Source: an uncultured Bacteroidales bacterium
Lineage (GTDB): Bacteria > Bacteroidota > Bacteroidia > Bacteroidales > WCHB1-69
Length of the DNA: 64,000 bases
Assembly (NCBI GenBank): GCA_947169105.1
Contig: CAMVOL010000002.1
Span: forward strand, 62,001 to 126,000
Reading direction: 5' to 3'
Positions 46,101 through 54,953 of this stretch are shown here, piece by piece. Every line of letters starts with the position of its first letter. The stretch's first letter is position 1. The notes beneath the pieces were generated by a model, which was given only the letters and a program-made list of their open reading frames with translations, had not been told where the DNA came from and made no database searches. Made by a program: the position numbers and the translations under genes.

Positions 46101-49100
46101 GATCTTCAAACCCACATCGCCCTGTAAGGCGGCATACACACGGCCGAGGGCGTAGAAGTTGTTCTTACCGATTTGGGAATGGCCGGGACAGCCGACACCG
46201 CTCACATCCAACAAGGCCACGTCGAAACCGAGGTCGGCAGTCACATGCACATAAAGGAAGAAGTCCAAAGCGAGATAGGCATGGAAGGTGGAACCCATAC
46301 AGAAACCGCCACCATTGTCAATAGCCAACCAGTCGGTATTCTTCAGCTTACGGGCGTTCTTCACACCTTCGGAATCGGTATCCAACTTCTTATCGTCATC
46401 TTCCAGACCAAAGAATTTCTTCAAGTCCTTGCTGAGCGGGGGCATCTGGTATGCGAAGGCATTACCTGTCTGCATATAGAAGGTGAATTCAGCTTCGGCA
46501 GTACAGACAATCAGGTTTAATTTGCTCTTCAACTGCACACGCTCTTCATATTTCGGTTTTCCGATGGCAAAATACCAGTCGGTGGAACCGGCCTTGTGGT
46601 TGCCGTCTTTTTTCTTGTAATGCTTCAATTCGAAATCAATCGGGACACTGGCCGTGAGGCTGAAGGAGGGCTTTCCGCTGGAACCGCTGGTGGAAGCGTC
46701 GGCTGCATTCTCGCGTTGGCCGGCATCGTGGCTGCCGATACCGGATGTCCCTGTCAGCTTATTCAATTCCTTGGTTACATTTGAACTGGTAACCATAGAA
46801 AGTCCACCGTGGATACCGCTCAATGAACTGCCCAATAAGGTGGAACTTGCTCCTTCCAGGAGTTTTGAGAGGTTGATGTCGGCTTTCACTGCAATGGAGA
46901 GACGGAAGTAGTCGTAAACGCTGGTCCGCTCAAATCCCATAATGGCTTTGGCGCGGATTAATGGGGAATTATTGTTGCTGCCGTCACCCGGGGTTTTGCT
47001 CTTGTCCATCTTGCTCATTACGTAGGCATTGGCGTCGATGAAAATGCCGGAGAAGTGCTTGTTGGAGATACGGAGCGAAATGAGACCGTCGGCGTTCATC
47101 GTGTTTTCCGCACCCGTCAGCACAAGGCTGATACCGGCATTGGCCACCCAGCTGTCTCGTTCAGGAGTGAACTCCATGCCGGAGGCTGCCGTCGCTTCGG
47201 CATTGGTGTTCTTTTCGGCGGTCTTCAGCAGGTTCACCGCGCTGTAGCTGGGATCTGTCAGGCTCTTCGAGGCCTTCATGTTGTAGGCGAAACCGCCGGA
47301 GAAGCCGTTGATGCTGACCACGCCGAGCGCGATGCCGCCCGGGAATTTGCAGGCGCCATCGAAATACCACCAAGTGAAGGTGCCTTTGCTATCCTTCTTC
47401 GTACCGAAACCGGCGCTCATACTCAAGGTCACTTTGCTCATGATTGTGACGGTCAGCGAGCCGCCGAAGCCGTCGCCCATCGCGCCGCCCGATACGGACA
47501 GGCCGCTGAGTGAGTTGACTCCGCTACTGCTACCGCTGCCGGAACCACTGCCGCCACCGGAACCGCCACTTCTGCCGCTATTTCCGCCGCCGTTGTTGTT
47601 GGAGTTTCCACCACCACCACCACCACCGGAATTGCCGGAGCTGCCAGAGCCGCTGCCGCTGGAACCGGAACCGGTACTGCTGAAGAAGTCCAACAAACCG
47701 TCCAATTTGAACACCTGGAAGTCAAGCTGGTCGAACTTGATGGACTTGAGTTTGGCATCCACCTTCTTCACATGGAAGTGGTTCATCGGGTCAATGATGC
47801 CCCAGAACGCGAAACCGGTGGTGACACCAAGGTCAACGGCCTCGCAGTCGAACTTCATCTGTCCGGTCACATCGATACCGAGTTTCAAGTCGGACTTCTC
47901 GAAAGTGATGATCGGGGCAAGTTTGGTAATGCTGAAAGTGAAGCCGGCAAAAGAGACGGAGGCGAGAGGCTCGCCATTTTCATCGACTTGCTCGCCGTTG
48001 CCGTCGGAGGGCGCGCCACCGAGGCTCTTCTGCGGTGAGGCGAACGACCAGTTGCCGATATCGAACTCGAACTTGTCAAGGACAGCCGTGCCGTCACCGG
48101 CCTTGCCGCTGTTCCAGTTTCGCATGCCCATGTGTTCAAACTTGGCCAAGGCGCAGTTGATGGGGATGCCGATTTTGTTGAAGGCCACATTGATTTTGCC
48201 GTTCAACGTCAGGTCAATGCGGGTATTGGATTCTTTGTATATCTTCTTGATTCTGAAATAGGAGGACTTGGGGTCGAAGTCCACACTGGCGAGCCACATA
48301 TCGAGTTTGAGGGTGTCTTCCACCGCCTTGATGCTGAACTCGAGGCTGTCGGAGCCGATGGAGCAGTCGTAGGCGAAGCCGCCGCTGAACAGCGGGATGC
48401 CGAAGCCGCCCTTGATGACACCGGCCTTGTATTGGTTCTTCACAAATTTCACGCTGATGGTATCAAGGGAGAAGGCCCAGCCACCGCCCGACTTCGTGTC
48501 GGCGCGGATGATATCGCGGGCGAACAGCTCTGCCGTGAAACCGTTTTTATCGATAATCAACCCCTTGGCACCGAAGTTGATACGGCTGCCCGGATAGCAG
48601 TAATGTGCGGAGTCTGTGACAGTCCCGTTGATACCGTGGGTATAGGTGACCACGGAATCCTTGGGACCCTCTTGGTCGGAGAAGGTGTTGCTGATTTCGT
48701 CGGAAAGGAAGACGGTGAGTTCGTCCCAATAGAAGCCCTGCCACTCCTTCGTGGCCTTGGCGATCTTTTTCTGACGCTCCTTCTTCTGTTCGTCCGTTTC
48801 GTTTTGTTTGGGCTTGGCATCATTCCCGAGGAGGTATTCTCCGTCAATGGCCACCTCCTTCGGCGATTCTGTGGAGGAGTGGTCGTAGAAGATGCCTCGG
48901 CCGGTCGGCACGAAAGTGAAGCGGTCGCAACCGGCGATGGCAAACGGATCCATCGTGATTTTGGCTACCCAGTCGTCCCAATCCTTGATCTTGGCCAGAA
49001 GGCTTGCCTGCACCACCTTGCCCTTGCGCGGGGTGCCGTCCTTCTCGATACCCATCACATCATTGGGATTCATGTCGAACTGGAGTTCCGCCATCATGAA

Positions 49101-52031
49101 GGAGAGTTTGCCCGTATCCACCACAATGACCGTACCGTCCTTCGGGTCGGCGAAGTTGGAGGACTTCTTGAAACGCATCTTGTAGCCGTCATTCAGCTCA
49201 ATCTCATAGTCACGGCCCATAAAGAGCTCGATGTGCTTGCTGGAGTTGCCGAGGAACCCCTGCTGGTCCATACAGATGTTGTTGGCGAGGAAGGGGATGT
49301 AGGCGTTGTCGCTCTGTGCGGCGAAAATCGCCCATAGATTCATCAGCGCCGTCACGGGAGAGAAGTACATGTTGTTGATGGCGAAGATCACATTCTTGGA
49401 GCCGGTGATCTCTTCATCGGTAATACTGAGCGGGAAGGTCATCACCGGCGTGGCCATATTCTCACCCATAAGAGGACCTAACAAACCGCCATACTTCTTG
49501 GCATATTTCTCCCCGTACTCTTGGAATTTGTCATAATATCCTTTAATGGTTTCATTCTCACCGAGTTTTGAAACCACTGCGTTGATGTCGTCATTGGTCC
49601 ACTGGTCCATATCCAAGTCGTTGGTCAAGGCGTCCAGATAGGTGGAGGAGTCGGTGACGGTGCTCACAGCCGTACCCTTGATGACTTGGAAGTCCTTGTT
49701 GATCTGGATGGAGTCGATCTTCACCTTCAACCGCACATCAATGCCGAGCGGATGCCAGATGACATAGCCGTCGCCGTTATAGACCTTCTTGGTAGAATCG
49801 AAGACCGCCGTCTGCACGACCAACGGGAATTCGCCGATCTTCAGCTGTACCTTGTTGGTTATCAAGCTGTCGGGAGCCGGTGTGATGAACTCCTTGCTCA
49901 GTTTGTCAAGCGCTTTCGGGAAGCACTTGATCTTGTCGTTGAGGTCGGCCACAAATTCCGGCGGGTCCTTCAGCTTGAAGGTGGCATAGTGCGACCTTCC
50001 ATTATTAATAATATTGTAATGCTGTGAGGTGTCCTCCATCTGTTTGATTTTCATTTCGAGGACCGCCACATACTGCTCTTTCGTCTTCAAAGTGTCGAAG
50101 AGGACGGAGTCGATGTATTCGGTGGCCACGATGCTGTCTTTTATGTAGAAGAAGGACTTGACCTCATTCGGTTTCTTGCCTTTGGGCAGCTTGCCCACCT
50201 TGAGTTTGTAATAGACGGAGTCGCCGTAGTCCACGCCGGTGGCCTTGTTCCAACGGAAGGAGAAGCTCTCTCGTTTTACCACCTCAGGGAATTCAGCCTC
50301 CACCCACGTGGTGTCGTCCAACGCCTTGTGGGTGAGGTCCACGGGATAGGTGAACTGCGGCGGATTGACTTTGTCGAGGGCGCCGCTGTCAATACCCCAC
50401 GCGAAGACGACATTGGAGCTGTAGTTGTCTGTGCCGTACATCACTTGGTCGGCGATGCTGTCGCGGGGGCTGGGCATGTTATGGATGTACTCCGTGATGG
50501 TGTAAGTGGTTCTTTGGTTGTAGGAGTAGAAGGTTTCGGCATCAAGATGCAGCACGTACTTGTACCCTTTCTGGAGCGTGTCTTTCCACAGTTGGGGAAA
50601 GTCCATCACCTGCACGGGATCAACGTTGAAGCTCGCATCGGGACGGTTGCACTCAATGTCCTTTTTGCAGATGGGCTGCACGTTCAGGGAGTTGGCGATT
50701 TCGCCACCCACATATTCGTAGAGGGAGACGGCGTATTTGACACGTAAGACGGAGTCGCCGCGCACTGGCATCCACTTGATTCTCAGGGTATCAGACGGCG
50801 TCACTTGATAGTAGGGCTCATTACCCCCGACGTAAGTGCTGTAGTGGTCGTCGGACGGGGCCGCCGAGGCTTCCGACGGCACCCTTGTGATGAGGGTGTT
50901 ATAGGTGCTGTTATCCTTGCCCGGGGTGACGAGGTAGGGGTCGCGGATGTCCCTCTTTACTTGGTCGCGGTTGTCGGAAGTGGAGGAAGTGATGCTACCC
51001 TGCTGGTCTTGGATGACCTCAGACTCACCCCACACAAAGGCAATCACCTGGCTTCGGCCTTCGTTGCCTAATGCGACATCCGTCAGCAGACTGTTCCGTA
51101 AGACGGCTATCACCTGTGCCGCATACACATGCCCCCGTTCCAGCCGGAAGTGCCGGTTGGCCGTCGTGTCGTGCAGGTATGAGGTACGGTTCCGGTTCTC
51201 AATGGTGGCGATAGTGGCATTATTGTTGATGGCTTCATGAATGTTCTGGTTTTTGTAAACCTCAACAATCTTGAGGGTGTAATTGAAATCGCTGACAGTC
51301 AAGCAGTTGGAAATGACACCTGTCCATGTGAAAGTCACATTGCGGGATAATGGCAGCACGGTATATTGACTGCTGTTGCGGTTGTCGGAGGAGGGGGGAA
51401 CAACACCTCCGAGGAGGTTGTTGGCGGGGTTGCTGTTGTTGAGGTTGTTCGCACTGTATCCGTTGACCGGCGAGGTGAATTCCGGTGCCGATCCCGAATA
51501 GCAGACGGTGAACGTGTAGCATACTTCCTCACCTGCTGAAATGGGATTGAGGTCGTTGTGCCCGGTCCAGATGTACGGCTTGATGCAGAACCGGTACTGT
51601 CCTTCAGGCAGTGTGAACATGGTGCTGGTCAGCTCGTTGCGATCTACGTTTGTCACGTATGCAGCGGAGTTGAGGTTGCCGATAATCTGGTCGAAATGGT
51701 TTCGGTGCAGCACCAGCGGGGTCGATCCGATGGTGAGCGGCGTGTTCGGCTGGAACTCAGGCTTCGTATAGACGAAGAAACTCTCGTTGGTAGCCGAAAA
51801 ATCACAGGAAAGGGAGATGGTGAAGTAGATCTGCTTCTCCTCCTGCGGGTTGGTGTTGATCATCTGGATGTTGAAAAAGCGTCCGGGGTCGTCAAGGTAG
51901 CTGAAGCCCGTGGCGGGGAACATCCGCACTTTCGGCGTGATAGTGGTCACAATGTCGTTCTGTGCGGAAACGCTGAACAGTTGGAACAGTGTAGCCAGAA
52001 AAACGAGGGAGAGGGTAAGTGCTCTTTTCAT
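43164..52031 (-). CDS. Giant exported protein, TANFOR-like (2955 aa)
   Basis: 2955 residues. Signal peptide MKRALTLSLVFLATLFQLFSVSAQ. The N-terminal ~180 residues (FNIQMINTNPQEEKQIYFTISL, FVYTKPEFQPNTPLTIGSTPLVL, LPEGQYRFCIKPYIWTG, EVCYTFTVCYSGSAPEFTSPV) resemble the TANFOR domain of very large Bacteroidetes proteins; this is a recalled resemblance. Fibronectin-like repeats follow to about residue 650. The middle (about 1000-2000) is beta-rich with stretches that look like a long beta-solenoid or barrel-type sheet. At about 1450-1503 there is a Ser/Gly/Asn low-complexity linker. No T9SS domain at the C-terminus. It starts 12 nt after the barrel gene. Confidence 0.8.
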   Translation of the reverse strand: MKRALTLSLVFLATLFQLFSVSAQNDIVTTITPKVRMFPATGFSYLDDPGRFFNIQMINTNPQEEKQIYFTISLSCDFSATNESFFVYTKPEFQPNTPLTIGSTPLVLHRNHFDQIIGNLNSAAYVTNVDRNELTSTMFTLPEGQYRFCIKPYIWTGHNDLNPISAGEEVCYTFTVCYSGSAPEFTSPVNGYSANNLNNSNPANNLLGGVVPPSSDNRNSSQYTVLPLSRNVTFTWTGVISNCLTVSDFNYTLKIVEVYKNQNIHEAINNNATIATIENRNRTSYLHDTTANRHFRLERGHVYAAQVIAVLRNSLLTDVALGNEGRSQVIAFVWGESEVIQDQQGSITSSTSDNRDQVKRDIRDPYLVTPGKDNSTYNTLITRVPSEASAAPSDDHYSTYVGGNEPYYQVTPSDTLRIKWMPVRGDSVLRVKYAVSLYEYVGGEIANSLNVQPICKKDIECNRPDASFNVDPVQVMDFPQLWKDTLQKGYKYVLHLDAETFYSYNQRTTYTITEYIHNMPSPRDSIADQVMYGTDNYSSNVVFAWGIDSGALDKVNPPQFTYPVDLTHKALDDTTWVEAEFPEVVKRESFSFRWNKATGVDYGDSVYYKLKVGKLPKGKKPNEVKSFFYIKDSIVATEYIDSVLFDTLKTKEQYVAVLEMKIKQMEDTSQHYNIINNGRSHYATFKLKDPPEFVADLNDKIKCFPKALDKLSKEFITPAPDSLITNKVQLKIGEFPLVVQTAVFDSTKKVYNGDGYVIWHPLGIDVRLKVKIDSIQINKDFQVIKGTAVSTVTDSSTYLDALTNDLDMDQWTNDDINAVVSKLGENETIKGYYDKFQEYGEKYAKKYGGLLGPLMGENMATPVMTFPLSITDEEITGSKNVIFAINNMYFSPVTALMNLWAIFAAQSDNAYIPFLANNICMDQQGFLGNSSKHIELFMGRDYEIELNDGYKMRFKKSSNFADPKDGTVIVVDTGKLSFMMAELQFDMNPNDVMGIEKDGTPRKGKVVQASLLAKIKDWDDWVAKITMDPFAIAGCDRFTFVPTGRGIFYDHSSTESPKEVAIDGEYLLGNDAKPKQNETDEQKKERQKKIAKATKEWQGFYWDELTVFLSDEISNTFSDQEGPKDSVVTYTHGINGTVTDSAHYCYPGSRINFGAKGLIIDKNGFTAELFARDIIRADTKSGGGWAFSLDTISVKFVKNQYKAGVIKGGFGIPLFSGGFAYDCSIGSDSLEFSIKAVEDTLKLDMWLASVDFDPKSSYFRIKKIYKESNTRIDLTLNGKINVAFNKIGIPINCALAKFEHMGMRNWNSGKAGDGTAVLDKFEFDIGNWSFASPQKSLGGAPSDGNGEQVDENGEPLASVSFAGFTFSITKLAPIITFEKSDLKLGIDVTGQMKFDCEAVDLGVTTGFAFWGIIDPMNHFHVKKVDAKLKSIKFDQLDFQVFKLDGLLDFFSSTGSGSSGSGSGSSGNSGGGGGGGNSNNNGGGNSGRSGGSGGGSGSGSGSSSGVNSLSGLSVSGGAMGDGFGGSLTVTIMSKVTLSMSAGFGTKKDSKGTFTWWYFDGACKFPGGIALGVVSINGFSGGFAYNMKASKSLTDPSYSAVNLLKTAEKNTNAEATAASGMEFTPERDSWVANAGISLVLTGAENTMNADGLISLRISNKHFSGIFIDANAYVMSKMDKSKTPGDGSNNNSPLIRAKAIMGFERTSVYDYFRLSIAVKADINLSKLLEGASSTLLGSSLSGIHGGLSMVTSSNVTKELNKLTGTSGIGSHDAGQRENAADASTSGSSGKPSFSLTASVPIDFELKHYKKKDGNHKAGSTDWYFAIGKPKYEERVQLKSKLNLIVCTAEAEFTFYMQTGNAFAYQMPPLSKDLKKFFGLEDDDKKLDTDSEGVKNARKLKNTDWLAIDNGGGFCMGSTFHAYLALDFFLYVHVTADLGFDVALLDVSGVGCPGHSQIGKNNFYALGRVYAALQGDVGLKINLGFWKGEFSLFKAGIGALLQGGGPNPSYAYGMLRFKIDLLNGLLKFSTSVDFKVGDVCVPGAGDPLANVKLFQSVTPGFETEAAAKTNSNLQSPLQVGSIVSNMPWDKEVYLADEEGKNARKFYFTLIEKNVKYQTRQSASGSYYNTSGNQVLTFTASRDDANVLFFETKDGGLVPDRYSKLVLQARGFEWRTKVPDKELSYISNGQNKDYPYYVTGTNKGTMKSSNSGYGWFDPTFYNDNSKKKIVKKYQKDSTFYFKTKDLGNKLEDQVVYSWPYNGDKVFPLKEYAHSTSSVKYGNGRTDVTTPYAMLYLYTRRDDIFDKTTLSNNGKQLKIFLLTQGGEMGTPAECSYSYFPNATVPYVKVILPKSEWGKSGVGPHKLQFLIVNSNAYQSAQKAAAAALTEKKKEFQSRIASSTYQQAQSAHNSNASGGKKKINLKNQQLDEIYQNKKGYGVDSMVYYRIKAKENYKIAASIGDCVYEWTWFADGNYDTYGDYIARNISNSDLANDLRNCSVILGGSCITLKFKSSKQYWPFLPYDPQDKARYKTTMTLPPRAYLALNGGDKNLAYMHKTYFQHFLDMERDFKQTPLKEYRYTDDKGDVDFSTSPKVTVSNNTLKNELKNILAKGFIANYSCSFPHIDRRIKGGTSFTQCAANGYHPTTVDVPCLIDFTSNQELEPMDEKYFGQSYSGKFSIGQGNGTYSITIYDYATPAIVNDIKMFHDFMQFNQQHAKRFDQRGWSHKVDYFKDYYSSKYKNAKFSHPNFPFDIPEIYIVTHYMTVLDNVWLAGRSSYYTPQGDYLHFYSRDEDFAYYSDLQLKDRLLTKYWWSAAGQCLDISVNGFDRDFYYWKNSTRYYYVRSNQADKGKHKIYTTKSNVLGFWYTNTMYNDIGNTLKNSMVIYYLTSQSDNFETCLMNNARAVKLSNNQTSKIFYPNAKITPNNCYYNVNIKGSALDVKLKSSGTLEVKDSGNADFGR

Positions 52032-52043
52032 ATCGTTGGTGTT

Positions 52044-53936
52044 TTATTTTGTTGACTTTAGTTGTTGTTTCTGAAGTTTCTGCGCCTGACGGGCCAGACG
52101 GTGCTCGGCACGCTCCTCCTTCGTCATCTTCTTGATGACGCGCGCGGCGAAGGCGTAAGAGTAGGCAAGGGTGAAGCGGCAGTCAAGAGTGGACTGGATG
52201 CGCTGACCGATGATTTCGCGGTCGTTGAAGTTGCTGAGCGAAAGGTAGAGGGAGGCGGTGTGTGCACTTTTGTAACTGAAGTTACTGCCGATGCTGTTAC
52301 TGATGGAGAAATTGTTGGTGGCTCCTTCCATCTTCTGGATGTTGTAGCCGAAAGAACCGTTGTAGGAGAGGGTCCAGTTGGTTTTCTCCTTTTTCAGAAT
52401 CTTGTAGCGAAGCCCCACGTTGATGGTGTGCCCGTCGTATTTGGCGTACTCCGACGAGGACATCGAGAAGTCATAGCCGCAGTCGAAGCCGAGACGGATG
52501 GCGTCAAAGTCGATGCCGTAGCCGATGCCAACGGTCAGGGTCATCACATTCATGGTATTAAGCGCCAATTTATTGAGGTTCTTGTTCTGTATGAAGTTGA
52601 AATTCAGATTGATGGAATGAGCGTATGTTTTTTCAAAAGTGAAACTGGGGGAAGCGGACAAGGTGTGGACAATCTGGTTGATACGCAAACTGTCAGGCAC
52701 GAGGTAGGTGCCGTCGTACTGGTCCTGCTTGATGCCGTTGTAGTTGATGCCGAAGTTGACGTGGCTGCCGATGCTGTTGTTCCAGTTGATGGCGTAGGTG
52801 ATCACTTGGTTAGTGTACATCTGCTTTTTGTTGAGATTGTCGCGCTGGAAGTAGCCGACTGCGCTGATGTTGGAGCGCCCCTTGAAGAGGGAGGTGTTGA
52901 TGACCGCTCCGACACTGTGGGAGTTCTGGTTGAAGTTGGAAGCACCCAACGACACATAGTCGGGCTGGATGAAGCGGTAGGTGAGGCTTGCGGAGAAGTT
53001 GTGGGCCATGAAGTTCATGGCGGCGTCACCGGCGAAGCGGAAGACGGAGTTGTTGCGGACGGCTAAAAGCCATTCGGTTTTTTGGAGGATTTTATCCACT
53101 TTCTCGTTCTCCCGCAGACTGCCTGCGAGCGTGTCGCGGATATCCATTGTATAGAGGCTTCCACCGAGGTTGGCGGTGAAGGCGAACCACTTTTTGATGG
53201 CGAAACGTCCCGAGATGCCGATGGTGATGTTGTCGCGTGGAGCGATGGAGTCCTGCCACACCTGCGGCAGCGACTTGATGGCGTCCTTGGCCTTCAGGAA
53301 GCTGAAGTCGATGAAGTTGCGCTCATTGCCGCCACCGATTTTGAAGCCGACGGCGTCACGACGGTACTGCGGGAGGTCGGCCTCCGGCACGTTCAGACCC
53401 AACAGTGAGTCCGCCAGCTGCTGGAAGGCCGTGCGGTCGTCGTACCCTTTAATGCGGGAGGCCTGCTGGAGGTGCCCGCCGAACACGCCCATACGGAACT
53501 TCTTACCATGATATTCCGCCCCAACCCCGAGGAATGTGAGTCCCGAATAGGTGTAGTTGGAAAAGTGCATGCTGCTGTGCCCGATGTGGAACTTCCAGTT
53601 GCGCCACGTCGGCATGAAGCCCAAGTGGAACGTCGGCAACTGCGGGTAGGAGAACGAAGTGGTATTGTTGGCGAAATAAAACGAGAACGGCAGCTGGAAA
53701 CTATAGAACGACAGGTTAATACTGGCGAAAATGTTGGCCGAGAAAGGCGTGCTGCCCGGATGGTTGGAGTTGTAGGACACCCCCATCCCCGCGCCTATGT
53801 TGCCGCTGATGGCAAACGGATCCGCATTCTTGATCTCGTTAATCCGGTCACGGATTCCCTGCCCATAAAGACATGACATTTGGAAGGAAACCGCCAAGAA
53901 AATCAGAAGTATGAAAGGTAGTTTTCGCTGTTTCAC
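52044..53936 (-). CDS. Outer-membrane beta-barrel protein
   Basis: 630 residues from a GTG at 53936 (VKQRKLPFILLIFLAVSFQM), which gives a proper signal peptide ending LYGQ; a TTG at 53954 would add six residues. The remainder alternates amphipathic strands and short turns (FSANIFASINLSFYSFQLPFSF, FSASLTYRFIQPDYVSLG, HVNFGINYNGIKQDQYDG, FTLAYSYAFAARVI), as in a large outer-membrane barrel. No TonB plug or TonB box is evident. The C-terminus is a basic Lys/Gln/Arg-rich helix (EERAEHRLARQAQKLQKQQ), unusual for a barrel and possibly periplasmic. First gene of the operon with the giant protein; a -7 box lies upstream. Confidence 0.85.
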   Translation of the reverse strand: MKQRKLPFILLIFLAVSFQMSCLYGQGIRDRINEIKNADPFAISGNIGAGMGVSYNSNHPGSTPFSANIFASINLSFYSFQLPFSFYFANNTTSFSYPQLPTFHLGFMPTWRNWKFHIGHSSMHFSNYTYSGLTFLGVGAEYHGKKFRMGVFGGHLQQASRIKGYDDRTAFQQLADSLLGLNVPEADLPQYRRDAVGFKIGGGNERNFIDFSFLKAKDAIKSLPQVWQDSIAPRDNITIGISGRFAIKKWFAFTANLGGSLYTMDIRDTLAGSLRENEKVDKILQKTEWLLAVRNNSVFRFAGDAAMNFMAHNFSASLTYRFIQPDYVSLGASNFNQNSHSVGAVINTSLFKGRSNISAVGYFQRDNLNKKQMYTNQVITYAINWNNSIGSHVNFGINYNGIKQDQYDGTYLVPDSLRINQIVHTLSASPSFTFEKTYAHSINLNFNFIQNKNLNKLALNTMNVMTLTVGIGYGIDFDAIRLGFDCGYDFSMSSSEYAKYDGHTINVGLRYKILKKEKTNWTLSYNGSFGYNIQKMEGATNNFSISNSIGSNFSYKSAHTASLYLSLSNFNDREIIGQRIQSTLDCRFTLAYSYAFAARVIKKMTKEERAEHRLARQAQKLQKQQLKSTK

Positions 53937-54037
53937 TGAAAAATTAGGCCGCAACAGACTTGCGTTTTTTTAATTAATAAATATAACTCATTACAACTTA
54001 ACAAGTTGTAATAATTCAAGTTTAAATAGAAAAACGG

Positions 54038-54046
54038 GCAAAAGTA
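54038..54046 (-). promoter_or_regulatory. -7 promoter box of the barrel/giant-protein operon
   Basis: The minus strand reads TACTTTTGC, matching TAnnTTTGC, about 100 nt before the GTG start. The long leader is AT-rich and holds a short TTACAACTTAACAAGTTGTAA inverted repeat at about 53992-54012. Confidence 0.6.
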
Positions 54047-54067
54047 AGAAATTTTTCAGCGAAATAC

Positions 54068-54098
54068 AAAAAAAAGATGACCTTTTAAGCCATCTTTT
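54068..54098 (-). terminator. Terminator of tRNA-Glu
   Basis: The minus strand reads AAAAGATGGC, loop, GTCATCTTTTTTTT, directly after the tRNA 3' end. Confidence 0.75.
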
Positions 54099-54108
54099 CA
54101 ATTTTTTG

Positions 54109-54182
54109 TACTGGATGCGGGAGTCGAACCCGCGATCTTCAGGATGAAAACCTGATGTCCTAGGCCACTAGACGAATCCAGC
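54109..54182 (-). tRNA. tRNA-Glu (anticodon UUC)
   Basis: On the minus strand, 74 nt starting GCTGGATTCGTCTAGTGG. The anticodon stem-loop is CAGG-TTTTCAT-CCTG with anticodon TTC. The T-arm is GCGGGTTCGACTCCCGC. The acceptor stem GCTGGAT pairs with ATCCAGT, with a G-U first pair. CCA is not encoded. It lies in the 300-nt gap between the barrel operon and the manC operon, with its own -7 box and terminator. Confidence 0.95.
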
Positions 54183-54204
54183 ATTTCCCATCAAAAATGA
54201 GGGT

Positions 54205-54213
54205 GCAAAAATA
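54205..54213 (-). promoter_or_regulatory. -7 promoter box of tRNA-Glu
   Basis: The minus strand reads TATTTTTGC, matching TAnnTTTGC, 23 nt before the tRNA 5' end. Confidence 0.65.
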
Positions 54214-54260
54214 GTAAAATTTCTGTTGCCCCCGATAGTAGATTGAAAATTTAATTTTTT

Positions 54261-54938
54261 TTAATCTTTATCGGGTTCAAACCTGAAACCCAGACGTTTA
54301 CCAGTCTTCAAAATCATATTTTGGTCTTCAATCTGTAGGATGTCATTGACAGAAATCTCCAATAAATGGGAATATTCCGGCACCAAAAGGTCAAAATTGA
54401 TGGTGTATTTGATGGCCGATTGAAGGATGTCCATCACGGCATCGCGGTCGAGTTCCTTGCTGTTGAAATTATTGAGCACGCTCGCCAGCTCCCGTTTGCC
54501 TTCCACATAGAAATGCTTGTCCTTGTTGATAAAAATCCGCCCAATCATATAACCCGAATCGTTGATCCGATTGTAGCGGAAGGAATCGTTCAGGAAGTTG
54601 AAAATCTGAATCATACCACAGTAGGAACGGTTTTTATCCTCCTTGATGTAAGGGGTCTTCATCACCTCGTGGTCGCGGGGAAACTCGAAAATGTTGGTGT
54701 GCATCAGGAAGATGAGCACATCGCCGGCGAAGCGGATTTTGAACTCGTGCAGGTTCTTTCCGTTAAAATCGACCGACACACGGGGATGTTCTTCGGCGTA
54801 ATTTTCTTCGTAAAAATCTTCAAACTCCTTGGCGCAGGATTTGAAAAGCTCCATGGTTTCGAGGGTGCTGGCATAAATCTGCTGCTTCAGTTCCCCTTTT
54901 TGGATCAATAATTCGCAAATTGATGAGTGTTCTTCCAT
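54261..54938 (-). CDS. Conserved hypothetical protein
   Basis: 225 residues, soluble, no signal peptide and no motif I recognise. It begins with a helical segment (CELLIQKGELKQQIYASTLETMELF), continues with beta strands (RVSVDFNGKNLHEFKIRFAGDVLIFLMHTNIFEF, SGYMIGRIFINKDKHFYVEGKREL) and ends in a strand-turn region (MILKTGKRLGFRFEP). The absence of low complexity and its place 15 nt after the M23 gene indicate a real gene, the last of the manC-M23 operon. Function unknown; the operon context suggests an envelope link, but the protein itself looks cytoplasmic. Confidence 0.75.
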   Translation of the reverse strand: MEEHSSICELLIQKGELKQQIYASTLETMELFKSCAKEFEDFYEENYAEEHPRVSVDFNGKNLHEFKIRFAGDVLIFLMHTNIFEFPRDHEVMKTPYIKEDKNRSYCGMIQIFNFLNDSFRYNRINDSGYMIGRIFINKDKHFYVEGKRELASVLNNFNSKELDRDAVMDILQSAIKYTINFDLLVPEYSHLLEISVNDILQIEDQNMILKTGKRLGFRFEPDKD

Positions 54939-54953
54939 ATATGTTTTTGATGT

